Below, piece by piece: positions 17,401-24,794 of a stretch of 64,000 bases of DNA (its first letter is position 1; each line of letters begins with the position of its first letter). The DNA is from Palsa-1150 sp036490515 (GTDB lineage: Bacteria > Myxococcota_A > Polyangia > Polyangiales > Polyangiaceae). The DNA lies in the NCBI GenBank assembly GCA_036490515.1, contig DASXDU010000007.1, positions 284,620 to 348,619 on the forward strand, read 5' to 3'. Position numbers and translations under genes: made by a program. The notes under the pieces were generated by a model. That model was not told the DNA's origin, did not search any database, and saw only the letters and a list, made by a program, of their open reading frames with translations.

Positions 17401-18019
17401 TGCGGCGCGTTTCCATCTCCGCGCCGAGCCGCTGGATCTCCTCGTGGAGCCCGGTCTCTGCCTTCTTCGGCTCGGACGGCGGGACGAACGGTCCTGGGTC
17501 GAACTTGCGGTCGTTGCCGTAGGTGCGCTGGAACCACACGGCGAGCTGCTGCGCCATCCGGAGCTGGTGGAGCGCCTCGCGGTGATCTCCCTTGCCCTGG
17601 TGGACGGCGGCGTTGCCCACGCGGCGGAGGTCGTGGAAGAGGCGCTTCTGATCGGCGCGAATGAAGCCGCGGTCGAACAGGCGGTCGATGAGCTGCTGCT
17701 GCCCTTCCTGCGGGTCCGGGTAGAGTCCCACCTTCGCCGCCGCGCGCTGCGCGAGCACCTCGCCAAACTGCCGCAGCTTGAAGAGCGTGACCGTGGGGTC
17801 GCCCGCGAAGTGCTCCTCCGCCTGCGTCGCGAGCGCGACGAGCCGCGCGTCATGATGCGCGAGGTACGCGAAGTTGGGCGAGAGGGTGTGGGCCACGGGG
17901 AGGGGCCTGGGCGAGAACCCCCACGTCCAGTTTACATCGACCTCGCGCCCCCACGGACGGCGGGACGCCGCGAGGGGCCCGCTCGCCACTCGCCCGACGA
18001 AAAATTCTTCCCCAACCAT
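14414..18019 (-). CDS. hsdR: type I restriction endonuclease subunit HsdR
   Basis: Up to 1201 residues from ATG 18019; GTG 17896 (residue 42, before AHTLSPNFAYLAHHD) is an equally likely start because the first 41 residues look unlike the family. Order of parts: a DUF4145 bundle at 45-165 with LRRVGNAAVH; a long coiled coil at 187-297; and the nuclease core at ~340-400 with Asp370 and Glu384-Ala-Lys386 (WADYVL...VVEAK). An SF2 helicase motor follows, with Walker A ATGTGKT (521-527) and DECH (630-633), then a C-terminal domain for HsdM contact. All key residues are intact, so it should translocate and cut DNA with HsdM2S. The C-terminal part matches EcoEI-type R subunits. It is separated from hsdM by ~1.8 kb carrying the HEPN pair and lipoprotein. 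Confidence 0.95.
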   Translation of the reverse strand: MVGEEFFVGRVASGPLAASRRPWGREVDVNWTWGFSPRPLPVAHTLSPNFAYLAHHDARLVALATQAEEHFAGDPTVTLFKLRQFGEVLAQRAAAKVGLYPDPQEGQQQLIDRLFDRGFIRADQKRLFHDLRRVGNAAVHQGKGDHREALHQLRMAQQLAVWFQRTYGNDRKFDPGPFVPPSEPKKAETGLHEEIQRLGAEMETRRKELEAAQRAMLDARKAAEAELAEKLSEKELAARAREDAAIWEALASEQIAAHRKAAADHEAKNAALEAQNRKLLAELQGLQEAAQAMPPKELALAIEQGGAASEAIEIDEAATRKMIDRQLRERGWEVDSELVTYARGVRPTHGRNLAIAEWPTFADGKEGWADYVLFAGLQVVAVVEAKRRHKDVSGVIAQAKRYSAGYVVRGDEVLPGGSPWGAYKVPFLFATNGRPYLRQLQTKSGIWFLDARRPTNHARPIEDWYTPEGLLGLLKQDVDAATRRLETEPMEYIDRPYQRDAILAVEKGIAQGERRMLLAMATGTGKTRTCIGLCYRLLKTKRFRRILFLVDRNALGKQTADAFKDLRLENLQTFTDIFDVKEIGDLRPEAETKLHIATIQAMVRRVLGPFEDGREADVPPVDQYDCIVVDECHRGYVLDRELSDRDFEFRDEADFISKYTRVLDHFDAVKVGLTATPALHTKELFGAPIYSYSYREAVVDGFLVDHEPPTRIVTQLARDGIHYAAHEEVLVLDRTTQTLRKENLPDEVKFEVDHFNRRVITENFNRAVLGELVTHIDPEQDEKTLVFCATDEHADMVVVLLKEALKARYGEVDDDAVAKITGTTDRPLEAIRRYRNERQPNIAVTVDLLSTGIDVPRIANLVFLRRVRSRILYEQMLGRATRKCDEIGKERFRIFDAVDLYAELEKVTDMKPVVVNPTVSFEQLVREILDGKDDAYRRVSLDELLAKLQRKKRAIKEGAEGQFQMAAHMTFKELARYLREGSIGDAAEYLRDHPALAPLLDQTTGGGQWTTVVSDKADQVREVTRGFGKHGSKPPGDYLDAFRAFLRDNMNKLPALVVVTQRPRDLTRDDLRKLKLALDQEEFGEAAVQTAWREQKNEDVAATIVGYIRQLALGSPLLPYAERVDRAVQRLRKAHKFTEPQAKWLDRIAKQVKHETVVDRASFDTGQFQAEGGFTRLNKVFDGKLEALLGQLADEVWKDAG

Positions 18020-18090
18020 TCCGCCCCCTTGGCCCCTCCACGATCACTTTTTTCTCTTCGAAACGGCGAAACGTCGAAACCCGCCGGACT

Positions 18091-18107
18091 GTCCCTATAG
18101 GAGGGAC
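18091..18107. promoter_or_regulatory. inverted repeat GTCCCT-N5-AGGGAC
   Basis: Perfect 6-base arms around ATAGG, 72 bases upstream of the hsdR ATG (18019) and about 130 bases upstream of the gene at 18239. It sits in a 219-base divergent spacer and may be an operator or a small hairpin in a leader. The rest of the spacer is very GC-rich (CGCCCATCGGCGGGGGTGCG) and probably structured. Confidence 0.35.
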
Positions 18108-18238
18108 GAACAACGGCCCCTCTCCCGAGCGCGTGCGCGCAGGGAGGGACGGCGACAGGCACGCCCCCCGGGACCCGCTGGCCCCGGACCGGCCCGCCCA
18201 TCGGCGGGGGTGCGCCCTCTCAGAAAGGAATAAGTACC

Positions 18239-18892
18239 ATGTCTAGTACCACCACGACCTCGCAGCCCTCGAAGGCGACGGTCTTGGCGCAGCTGCAGGC
18301 GCTCGTTTCTGGCCTGCAGAAGCAGCTCCCCAACGGGACGTTTACGTTGGTGAGCACCGATTTCACGACGGTTACGCTGGTTCAGGCCCTCCAAGGTCTG
18401 ATCTCGGCGCTGACCGCTGTGGACACGGTTCAGGCGAGCGTCAAGGCAGCGTTGGTCGCGTACTCCACGGAAACCACGAAGATGGGACCGGTCGTTTCGG
18501 CCCTGAAGCGTGTGATCCGGGCGATGTACGCGAACGCGCCGGATACGCTGGCGTTGTTCGGACTCAAGCCTGCCAAGGCTCGGGCTCCGCGCACGGCAGC
18601 GCAGCTGGCCACCTCCGCGGCGAAGGCGAAGGCCACGCGCACAGCGCGCGGGACGACGTCCAAGAAGCAGAAGGCTTCCGTCTCGGGGAACGTGACTGGC
18701 GTGACGATCACCCCGATCGTCACTCCGGCTCTCGTTCCGGCCGACGCCGTGCCGAACGTCGCACCAGTGACCGCACAGCCGACTGCTCCGCAGCCGGCTG
18801 CCGCGGCCCCGGCAGCGGCGCCGGCGATCGCTGCGGCACAGCCGGCGGTGGCTACCAGCAACGTGCCCCCCCCGGGACACGTCGGGCAGTAG
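18239..18892 (+). CDS. conserved Myxococcota-type protein with Ala/Pro-rich tail
   Basis: ATG 18239 is preceded by AAAGGAATAAGTACC, a good ribosome-binding site in an AT-richer patch. The 217 residues have three parts. Residues 1-20 are a Ser/Thr-rich start (MSSTTTTSQPSKATVLAQLQ). Residues 15-105 are helical with the motif NGTFTLVSTDFTTVTLVQAL. A basic linker follows with TARGTTSKKQKASVSGN, then GVTITPIVTP, then a long Ala/Pro/Thr tail. I recall similar unnamed proteins with NGSFTL and ARGTTSKKQ in Myxococcota and other soil bacteria; function is unknown. Strong monocistronic signals (own ribosome-binding site, terminator 80 bases downstream) suggest high expression. The basic Lys/Ala/Pro tail could bind nucleic acid or surfaces, but this is inference. 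Confidence 0.75.
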   Translation: MSSTTTTSQPSKATVLAQLQALVSGLQKQLPNGTFTLVSTDFTTVTLVQALQGLISALTAVDTVQASVKAALVAYSTETTKMGPVVSALKRVIRAMYANAPDTLALFGLKPAKARAPRTAAQLATSAAKAKATRTARGTTSKKQKASVSGNVTGVTITPIVTPALVPADAVPNVAPVTAQPTAPQPAAAAPAAAPAIAAAQPAVATSNVPPPGHVGQ

Positions 18893-18971
18893 TCGTCGCC
18901 ACGTAGCGCGCCGCCGCAGGGTGAGGGGCCTGAGCAACCCCTTCCCGCACCGGCGGACGCGCTGATAAAGA

Positions 18972-19025
18972 GGGTCCGAGGGGCGCCAAGTTGACGGGCG
19001 CTCCTCGGGCCCTCGCTCTTTTTCT
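18972..19025 (+). terminator. strong intrinsic terminator after the 18239 gene
   Basis: A 16-base-pair stem: left arm 18972-18987 (GGGTCCGAGGGGCGCC) and right arm 18997-19012 (GGCGCTCCTCGGGCCC), with two G-T pairs and a 9-base loop. TCGCTC and a run of five T at 19019-19023 follow. This is one of the clearest terminators in the window. Confidence 0.85.
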
Positions 19026-19057
19026 ACACATTCGACACCCACCACCAAGGGGGACGA

Positions 19058-19828
19058 TTGGACGCATTCACGTCGAGCGGGTTTTATCTCGGAACGGATC
19101 GGCTGGGCCGCGCGCTCACCGACGACGAGAAGAAGCGCCTCGCGCTCGTGCTCCGCGAGCACGACTTCGTCGGCTGCAGCAGCGTCGCGCTCCGCTTCGC
19201 GTTCAAGCTGACGCGGGGGCACGGCGGCGCGCGCGACCTCGTGGGCCGCGTGAACCTGCGGCTCGTGAGGACGGGCTGGGACCCGAACGTCGTCGAGCTG
19301 AGGAAGCGGCTCTGCCGCCTCGTCTGGTCCGAGCACACCCACCAGATCGAAGAAGACGCCGTCACCCGCCGCGCCGAGGAGCTCCACATCCGCGAGGAGG
19401 CGATCCACGGCTACCAGCACCAGGCCGCGGCCGCGCGGGGCGACCCCCTCAAGCCACACACGATCGCCAGGAGCGCCGACGAGCGGGGCGCACCCATCGC
19501 GCCTTCGTACGAGATGATGCTCGAGCGGCAGGACGGGGAGCGCCAGGACGAGGCGCGCGCCTACGCGTTCCTCGAGGAGCAGCGCGCGAGCCTCGCGGCC
19601 CTGCGCGCTGGGTTCGTGAAGAAGAAGGACCGCGTGAACGTCGCGTACCTGGACCTCTGGATGAAGGGCGTGACCGAGGTGGCGGAGATGGTGAAGCAGA
19701 GCCCTCACTCCGCCGAGGACTTCTACGCGGCGCAGAAGCGCCGCCAGCGCGCCGTCGGCAAGCTGCTCGCCGCGAAGGGCGGGCCCGCCGTCGAAGGCGC
19801 CGACGACGACGACGAGGAGAACGTGTGA
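19058..19828 (+). CDS. unknown 256-aa protein, possibly sigma-factor-like
   Basis: TTG 19058 is the only start near AAGGGGGAC (19047-19055), giving MDAFTSSGFYLGTDRLGRAL and 256 residues. Residues 20-90 are a helical segment with DDEKKRLALVLREHDFVGCS and ARDLVGRVNLRLVRTGWDP, which loosely resembles sigma region 2. A basic Arg-rich middle and a second helical block (RASLAALRAGFVKKKDRVNV) near 165-235 follow, and the end is acidic (DDDDEE). No DNA-binding helix-turn-helix is certain, so the sigma link is weak. The stop overlaps the ATG of the next gene (TGATG), so the two are translated together. Confidence 0.65.
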   Translation: MDAFTSSGFYLGTDRLGRALTDDEKKRLALVLREHDFVGCSSVALRFAFKLTRGHGGARDLVGRVNLRLVRTGWDPNVVELRKRLCRLVWSEHTHQIEEDAVTRRAEELHIREEAIHGYQHQAAAARGDPLKPHTIARSADERGAPIAPSYEMMLERQDGERQDEARAYAFLEEQRASLAALRAGFVKKKDRVNVAYLDLWMKGVTEVAEMVKQSPHSAEDFYAAQKRRQRAVGKLLAAKGGPAVEGADDDDEENV

Positions 19829-20046
19829 TGTCCAAGAGGAACCGTGACGAGGAGCTCTGGGAAGAGCTCCTGGACGAGGCGGGCGAGGCGCTCATCGAGG
19901 AGGCAGCCGCCGTCAGCGTGGAGCAGGCCGAGAAGGAGCTCGCCGAGGCGGGCTTCGACGTCGCGGCCGAGCGCGCGCGCGCCGAAGCGTTCCTCCTCTG
20001 GCTCGAAGGAACCCCGGTCCCGGCCGTTCCCTCCCCGCCCAAGTAG
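19828..20046 (+). CDS. short acidic protein coupled to the upstream gene
   Basis: 72 residues beginning MSKRNRDEELWEELLDEAGE and rich in Glu and Ala, all helical. The motif AEKELAEAGFDVAAERARAE is of a kind I recall at the C-terminus of small regulatory proteins in Myxococcota. Start and upstream stop share a base (TGATG). An acidic protein made with a basic, possibly DNA- or RNA-polymerase-binding partner suggests an inhibitor/partner role, but nothing proves it. Tail to tail with the lipoprotein gene ending at 20083. Confidence 0.6.
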   Translation: MSKRNRDEELWEELLDEAGEALIEEAAAVSVEQAEKELAEAGFDVAAERARAEAFLLWLEGTPVPAVPSPPK

Positions 20047-20082
20047 CCCCCACGGCCGACGCGGGCGTGAGCCCCCCCTCGC

Positions 20083-21189
20083 CTACTTCGGCGACACCCT
20101 CATCACGCTGCCGTCGGCGTTCACCCACGTGACGCTCGTGTCGTCGACCGCCAGCGCCGACGGGCTGCTCTGCAGCCCCGCGACGAGCGTCGTCTCCGCA
20201 CCCGTCGCGATGGTCAGCTTCTGCAGGCTCCACGCGCACGCCTGCGTACCGGGGTCGGTCGTCGGGCAGCTCAGCTCCATCCAGTAGACGCTCGAGCCGT
20301 CCACGGCGAGGCCCACGGCCGAATTCCGCACGCCGCCGAGAACGCTGGCCGGGGCGCTGCCGTCGACCGGCACGCTCAGCAGCGGGACGATCTCGTCGAT
20401 CGCGTCGAGGGCGTAGCAGTAGAGAGTCCCCGCCACGACGACGAAGGTCGCGACGCTGTCAGGACCCGTGGGCGCCTGGGCCAGCGTGGTCGGCGTCCCC
20501 CCGCCGAGCGGCACCTTCTCGATCCAGCCGCCGGCGCTCGCCCAGTAGACGCTCGTCGCGTCCACCGCGATCCCGCCGAAGGGCATCGCCTGCGGGCCGG
20601 TGTCCGCCGGCACGAGCGTGACGGGTGAACCGCCGGAGAGGGCCACCTTCTGGATGCTGCCGCCCTTGTCGTTGCCGCCGTTGGTCCAGTAGACGCTCGT
20701 CGCGTCGACGGCGACGGCCACGGGCGAGTCCAGCCCGGCCGCGAGGGTCGTGGTCGCACCGCCCCCGAGGGGAGCGGCGAGCACGCTGCCCGCTTCGAAC
20801 CCGTTCACCCAGTAGACGTTCGTCGCGTCGGCGGCGATCGCCGACAGGCTCGATTGCCCGCTCGCGACCGTCGTCGGCGCGCCTCCGCACGACGCCAGCA
20901 TCGACACCGTGCCGCTGTCGTCCCCCCCACCTCCCCAGCCCCAGATCACCCGCCCACCCTCGACAACCACCCCGCCCGGCGTCCCCAGCACCGACGGATC
21001 CACCGGGGCAACCAGCGTGACGGGAACCCCGGTCGACGCGCAGCCGCCCGGATCGCCCGCCGCGCCCTGCGACGCCGTCTCGCCGCCGCACGCCATCCCC
21101 CCGCCCATCGCGCAAAGAACGAGCGCCCGCATCGCATACTGGCGAATCGCCCGCCGCCCCCCGTCCCCACTTTCCTCTGTTGCGCGCAT
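20083..21189 (-). CDS. beta-propeller lipoprotein
   Basis: 368 residues from ATG 21189, which has AAGGA 6 bases upstream; ATG 21132 (MRALVLCAMGGGMACGGE) is the next candidate but lacks a ribosome-binding site. The lipobox is GMAC, with Cys34 as the lipidated residue. The mature part has repeated units ending in ATSVYWTN, ATSVYWAS, GSSVYWME, ATNVYWVN or DTSVTWVN at about 45-residue spacing. These are the blades of a beta-propeller of the kind annotated as DUF5050 or NHL-like. Such outer-surface lipoproteins are abundant in Myxococcota; ligand unknown. It is divergent from no close gene (PilZ gene is 142 bases away on the same strand). Confidence 0.8.
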   Translation of the reverse strand: MRATEESGDGGRRAIRQYAMRALVLCAMGGGMACGGETASQGAAGDPGGCASTGVPVTLVAPVDPSVLGTPGGVVVEGGRVIWGWGGGGDDSGTVSMLASCGGAPTTVASGQSSLSAIAADATNVYWVNGFEAGSVLAAPLGGGATTTLAAGLDSPVAVAVDATSVYWTNGGNDKGGSIQKVALSGGSPVTLVPADTGPQAMPFGGIAVDATSVYWASAGGWIEKVPLGGGTPTTLAQAPTGPDSVATFVVVAGTLYCYALDAIDEIVPLLSVPVDGSAPASVLGGVRNSAVGLAVDGSSVYWMELSCPTTDPGTQACAWSLQKLTIATGAETTLVAGLQSSPSALAVDDTSVTWVNADGSVMRVSPK

Positions 21190-21331
21190 GCCCGGTCCTT
21201 ACGCCCCGGCCCCGCGACTGCCCCCCATTGGCGCACGCACGAAAACGATTGGCGCGCGCACGAAACCCATCGCAGGACGAAATGACCGTCGTCCCTCAAC
21301 CACCTCAGAGCCCGGCCGTCGCGGGCGTGAC

Positions 21332-21727
21332 CTACTTGAGGCCCAACCGCTTCGCGCGCTCGTGAAATGCCGCAATGTCCGCCGCGTACATCGAGATGGT
21401 CGAGTCGAACTGCACAGCGACCCGCCGCAGCCACGGCCCCGCGTCGCCCGGCGACAGCTCCTCGACGCGCACCACCTTCGCCATCGCCAGCCGGAACGTC
21501 GTCGTGTCGTCCGTGATGTAGAGCTGCAGCTTGATCGCGTCGCCGACCGCGATCTTCGTCGTCCGCACCAGGAGCAGCGCGCCCGACTCGCTCAGGTCGC
21601 GGATGATCGACGGCCGCTGCTCCCCGTCGGGGCGCTCCACGGATGCGGGGAAGCACGCCAGGTAGCGCTCGCCCACGCGCCGGTCGGACGGGGGAGCCGG
21701 GGGAACCGGGGGAACCGGATCGGACAT
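21332..21727 (-). CDS. PilZ-domain protein
   Basis: 131 residues from ATG 21727; a GTG at 21733 adds two residues. After a Pro-rich leader (DPVPPVPPAPPSDRRVGERY) comes a single PilZ domain. The RxxxR part is RRVGERY near residues 16-22 and the D/NxSxxG part is RDLSESGALL near residues 43-52. Together these bind cyclic di-GMP in known PilZ proteins. The domain fills the rest of the protein, so it is likely a stand-alone c-di-GMP adaptor controlling motility or secretion. It sits just downstream of the trypsin-like protease gene on the same strand (gap 9 bases), so the two may be one transcript. Confidence 0.88.
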   Translation of the reverse strand: MSDPVPPVPPAPPSDRRVGERYLACFPASVERPDGEQRPSIIRDLSESGALLLVRTTKIAVGDAIKLQLYITDDTTTFRLAMAKVVRVEELSPGDAGPWLRRVAVQFDSTISMYAADIAAFHERAKRLGLK

Positions 21728-21736
21728 GCGCACAGT

Positions 21737-23041
21737 CTACCGCAGTCGCGACCCCACGACCGCGTTCGACGTCGCGGCCTTCGCCAGGCGATCCCGGCGC
21801 CGCGCGAGCGACAGTCCCAGGAGCGCGAGGACCAGCGTCGCCGCCGCGCGGGACGACGCATCGCCGCCGCTCCCGCCGCTCCCGCTCCCGCCGCTCGCCG
21901 CCGAGCACCCCGAGCCCTGCCCCGAGTGCAGGTTCACGCCGCCCGCGTACGCGCCGCTTCCGCCCGTCTCGCCGTTGCCGCCGCTCCCGCTGCCGCTTCC
22001 GCTCCCGCTCCCGCCGCTGCTCGCGCCGCCCGACGACGATCCCGTCATCGAGCCTCCGTCGCCGGCCGGGCCCGACCCCGCGTCGCCGCCGCCCATCGGC
22101 GTCGACCCGTCCTCCGCGATCCACGAGCCGCCGGCCGCCGCGAACGTCTGCTGGAAGAGCGTCACGAACCCCGCGAGCGACGTGTAGACGTGCCCGTAGT
22201 CGAGCGTGCAGTCCGACTCGCCGCGCGACACGATGCCCACGATCGCGCCCGTCGTCTCGTCGATCGCCGGGCCGCCCGAGTCGCCGTCGCACGTCGACTG
22301 CCCGAGCTCGAACTCGCTGCTCCCGAGGGGCGTCTCCGACGGCGAGATGGTCGAGCCCACGGCGAGGATCGCGAGGCCGTCCTTGCGGAAGCGCGTCCCG
22401 ATCGGCTTGTTCTGGTCGTTCGCCCCGAAGCCCACCGCGCGCACCGTCTCGCCGGTCGTCACGGGGCTCGTCATGCGGACGCGCATCGGCGGCACCGACG
22501 TGATGGAGCGATCGAGCACGATGAGCGCCACGTCGAGGTTGCAGAGCGTCGTCCCCGCCATGTGGAAGATCGTGGCGGCGTTCGCGGAGACCGGCTCGTT
22601 CTGGTAGATCGACGGCCCGACGTAGACGTGGATGTCGGCCACGGGCTGGTCGTCGGCGAAGTCGGCGCCGTTGGTCGAGTTGCCGTCGTCGTCGCAGCCG
22701 ATCTGCGCCTGCGCGGTCGCCGTGAGGGTGCTCACGCAGTGGCGGGCGGTGAGCACGACGTTGGGCGCGACGAGGGACCCCGAGCAGAGCGTGAACGTGG
22801 TGCCGCTCCCGATCTCGAGCGCGACCACGGACGCGTTCTGCTGGGCGTCGGAATCCGCCACGCCGCCGTAGATGGCCGAGGCGGTCGTGTCGGTAGGCTC
22901 GGGCGCGCCCGTGCCCACGCTGGCCGTGCACGCGGCGAGGAGGGGGGCAGCGGCGATCCAGGGGAAGGCGATCCAGGGCCTGCGGAGGAGGGCTCGGCGT
23001 GACATCGAGGGTTTCGCGCGCTTGGTGGCCGGGGCGGTCAT
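21737..23041 (-). CDS. trypsin-like serine protease, lipidated and C-terminally anchored
   Basis: 434 residues from ATG 23041 (MTAPATKRAKPSMSRRALLR); MSRRALLR at 23005 is an alternative. A lipobox LAAC ends at Cys38. The chymotrypsin-fold catalytic triad is complete: His101 (LTARHC), Asp170 (NLDVALIVLD) and Ser255 (CDGDSGGP). After the domain there is a Gly/Ser-rich linker of ~90 residues, then a hydrophobic helix (AAATLVLALLGLSLARRRDR) ending in basic residues, like the MYXO-CTERM plan seen in Myxococcota surface proteins. A lipobox and a C-terminal anchor together are unusual. Likely a surface protease. The PilZ gene follows after 9 bases. Confidence 0.88.
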   Translation of the reverse strand: MTAPATKRAKPSMSRRALLRRPWIAFPWIAAAPLLAACTASVGTGAPEPTDTTASAIYGGVADSDAQQNASVVALEIGSGTTFTLCSGSLVAPNVVLTARHCVSTLTATAQAQIGCDDDGNSTNGADFADDQPVADIHVYVGPSIYQNEPVSANAATIFHMAGTTLCNLDVALIVLDRSITSVPPMRVRMTSPVTTGETVRAVGFGANDQNKPIGTRFRKDGLAILAVGSTISPSETPLGSSEFELGQSTCDGDSGGPAIDETTGAIVGIVSRGESDCTLDYGHVYTSLAGFVTLFQQTFAAAGGSWIAEDGSTPMGGGDAGSGPAGDGGSMTGSSSGGASSGGSGSGSGSGSGGNGETGGSGAYAGGVNLHSGQGSGCSAASGGSGSGGSGGDASSRAAATLVLALLGLSLARRRDRLAKAATSNAVVGSRLR

Positions 23042-23158
23042 CGGGCGGTCACCTGGATGCAACGCACTACACGCCGCGTGCCGGGCCCGTCGCGAGCCGC
23101 CGCGGCGGAGAGTGCTACCCTGCGCCTCGCCGTGGGGGCGTGACCCCCCTCGGACCCC

Positions 23159-24784
23159 ATGCAGCGCGCCACCGCATTCGCCGCCGACCGGAGCGGCCCG
23201 TTCGCTCGCGTCACGGACGCGCTGGGCGCGGCGACCGACCGCCAGCTCGCGCTCCTCGTCGGCGCGCTCCTCTTCGTCCTCGCGGCGTGGCCGCTGCTTC
23301 TCGTCGACTACCCGCCGTTCCAGGATCTCCCCAACCACCTGGCCGCGGTCACCATCATCGAGCACCCGGCGCTCTACCCGGACTTCGTCTTCAACGGCCT
23401 GCTCAAGACGAACTCCTCGCTCTACGCGTGGCTGCTCTTCCTCGGTCCGGCCATCGGCACGCGGCTCGCGGCGAAGCTCTTCGTCCTGCTCGTCCTCGCG
23501 CTCGGCGCCGTCGCGTACCCGCGGTTCGTCCTGTCGTTCGGCGGCCGCAAGCGGATGCTCGTGTCGGCGCTCTTCGCGTGGCCGATGGTGCACTCCTGGT
23601 TCGTCTCGACCGGGATGCTCGACTTCGCGATCGCCGTCCCGCTGGCGACGCTGCTCCTGGTCCTCCTGAACGCGCAGCGGCAGCGGGCGACGAACGCGCG
23701 CGCGCTCGTCCTGGCGGCGCTGGGGCTCCTCGTCTGGTACGCGCACGTCTTCCCGCTGCTCGTCGTGTTCCTGCTGGCCGGGGTGCACGTCGTGACGCGG
23801 CGGGGGTGGGCGGCGCGCTGGGGGGAGGCGAAGCTCCTGCTCGTGCCGTTCGCGCCGTCGGCGGTGCTCGTGGCGGGCTCGGTGTGGGCGCACGCGACCG
23901 AGCCGCAGGGCGCGATGACCGGCTTCGTGTCGCTGGGGCGCACGCTCCCGGCGTGGGAGCTCTTCTACAACCTGTGGGCGGAGTGGTTCTGGAGCTTCAC
24001 GAAGCTCGAGATCCTGACGGTCGTCCCGTGCGTGGCCCTCGGCCTCTGGGCCATCTACCGCTCGCGCGACGAGGTCCCCTTCTTCGGGCCCCTCGCGATG
24101 GCGCTCCTCGCGGCGCTCTACGTGTTCACGCCGTACGTCGCCACCAACTGGTTTCACGTCAACTCGCGGTTCATCCCGTTCCTCTGGCTCGGGGCGCTCG
24201 CGCGCACGCCCGAGCGGCTGCCGCGGCGGTGGATGGCGTGGGGCCTGGTCGCGTGCGCGCTCGTCACGGCCGCGGGGATGGGCGTCGACTACCGGCGGCT
24301 CGACGCCGACCGCGCGCGCTTCACGGCGGGGATGAGCCACGTGCCCGAGGGGGCGACGCTCCTGCCGCTCGTCTTCCGCAGCAAGGGCTCGAGCGAGAAC
24401 ACGCGGAGCCTGCTGCACGCGTGGGGCTACTACGTCGTCGAGAAGCACACGAGCGCGCCGCTCCTCTTCGCGCACTCGAAGAGCTTCGCCCTCACGTACC
24501 GCGAGCCGCCCGACGTGCAGTTCAACCACCTCGTCCTCGAGAGCTTCGCGCCGTCGATGGGGAGCCCCGACTGGATGTGCGATCTGCTGCGGTCGGGCGG
24601 CGTCGCCCTAAAGGACTGCGACGGCCAGTGGCAGGCGGCGTGGCGCGACTTCTGGGCCGAGGCCACGCCGCGCTTCGACCACGTCCTTCTCTGGAGCGCC
24701 CCCGACGCGGTCCTCCCGTTCGTCCCGCCCGCGTACCACGTCGTCTTCAAGCGCGACGAGCTCACCATCCTCGAACGCCGCTGA
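23159..24784 (+). CDS. polytopic membrane protein, glycosyltransferase-C-like
   Basis: 541 residues with about 10 hydrophobic helices, starting with LLVGALLFVLAAWPLLLVD at ~32-50. The loop after helix 1, DYPPFQDLPNHLAAVTI, has the acidic-Pro-His layout of the first large outer loop in GT-C glycosyltransferases and related polyprenyl-phosphate-sugar transferases, where an Asp/Glu is catalytic. A soluble C-terminal half (from ~340) contains SHVPEGATLLPLVF and SENTRSLLHAWGYYVV. I cannot name a precise family. Start ATG 23159 is the first ATG in the frame and follows GGGGGCG. It is divergent from the protease gene by 117 bases. Likely role: transfer or handling of a lipid-linked sugar. Confidence 0.7.
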   Translation: MQRATAFAADRSGPFARVTDALGAATDRQLALLVGALLFVLAAWPLLLVDYPPFQDLPNHLAAVTIIEHPALYPDFVFNGLLKTNSSLYAWLLFLGPAIGTRLAAKLFVLLVLALGAVAYPRFVLSFGGRKRMLVSALFAWPMVHSWFVSTGMLDFAIAVPLATLLLVLLNAQRQRATNARALVLAALGLLVWYAHVFPLLVVFLLAGVHVVTRRGWAARWGEAKLLLVPFAPSAVLVAGSVWAHATEPQGAMTGFVSLGRTLPAWELFYNLWAEWFWSFTKLEILTVVPCVALGLWAIYRSRDEVPFFGPLAMALLAALYVFTPYVATNWFHVNSRFIPFLWLGALARTPERLPRRWMAWGLVACALVTAAGMGVDYRRLDADRARFTAGMSHVPEGATLLPLVFRSKGSSENTRSLLHAWGYYVVEKHTSAPLLFAHSKSFALTYREPPDVQFNHLVLESFAPSMGSPDWMCDLLRSGGVALKDCDGQWQAAWRDFWAEATPRFDHVLLWSAPDAVLPFVPPAYHVVFKRDELTILERR

Positions 24785-24794
24785 GCTGACAGGG

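Noticed and set aside
18048..18060. Possible terminator with TTTTTT upstream of hsdR
   Set aside because: The T-run at 18051-18055 is not preceded on either strand by a stable stem.
14930..18100. 1056-residue plus-strand open frame over hsdR
   Set aside because: It is the antisense of a complete HsdR and consists of Val/Leu/Glu/Arg/Asp low-complexity runs, with no domain motif.
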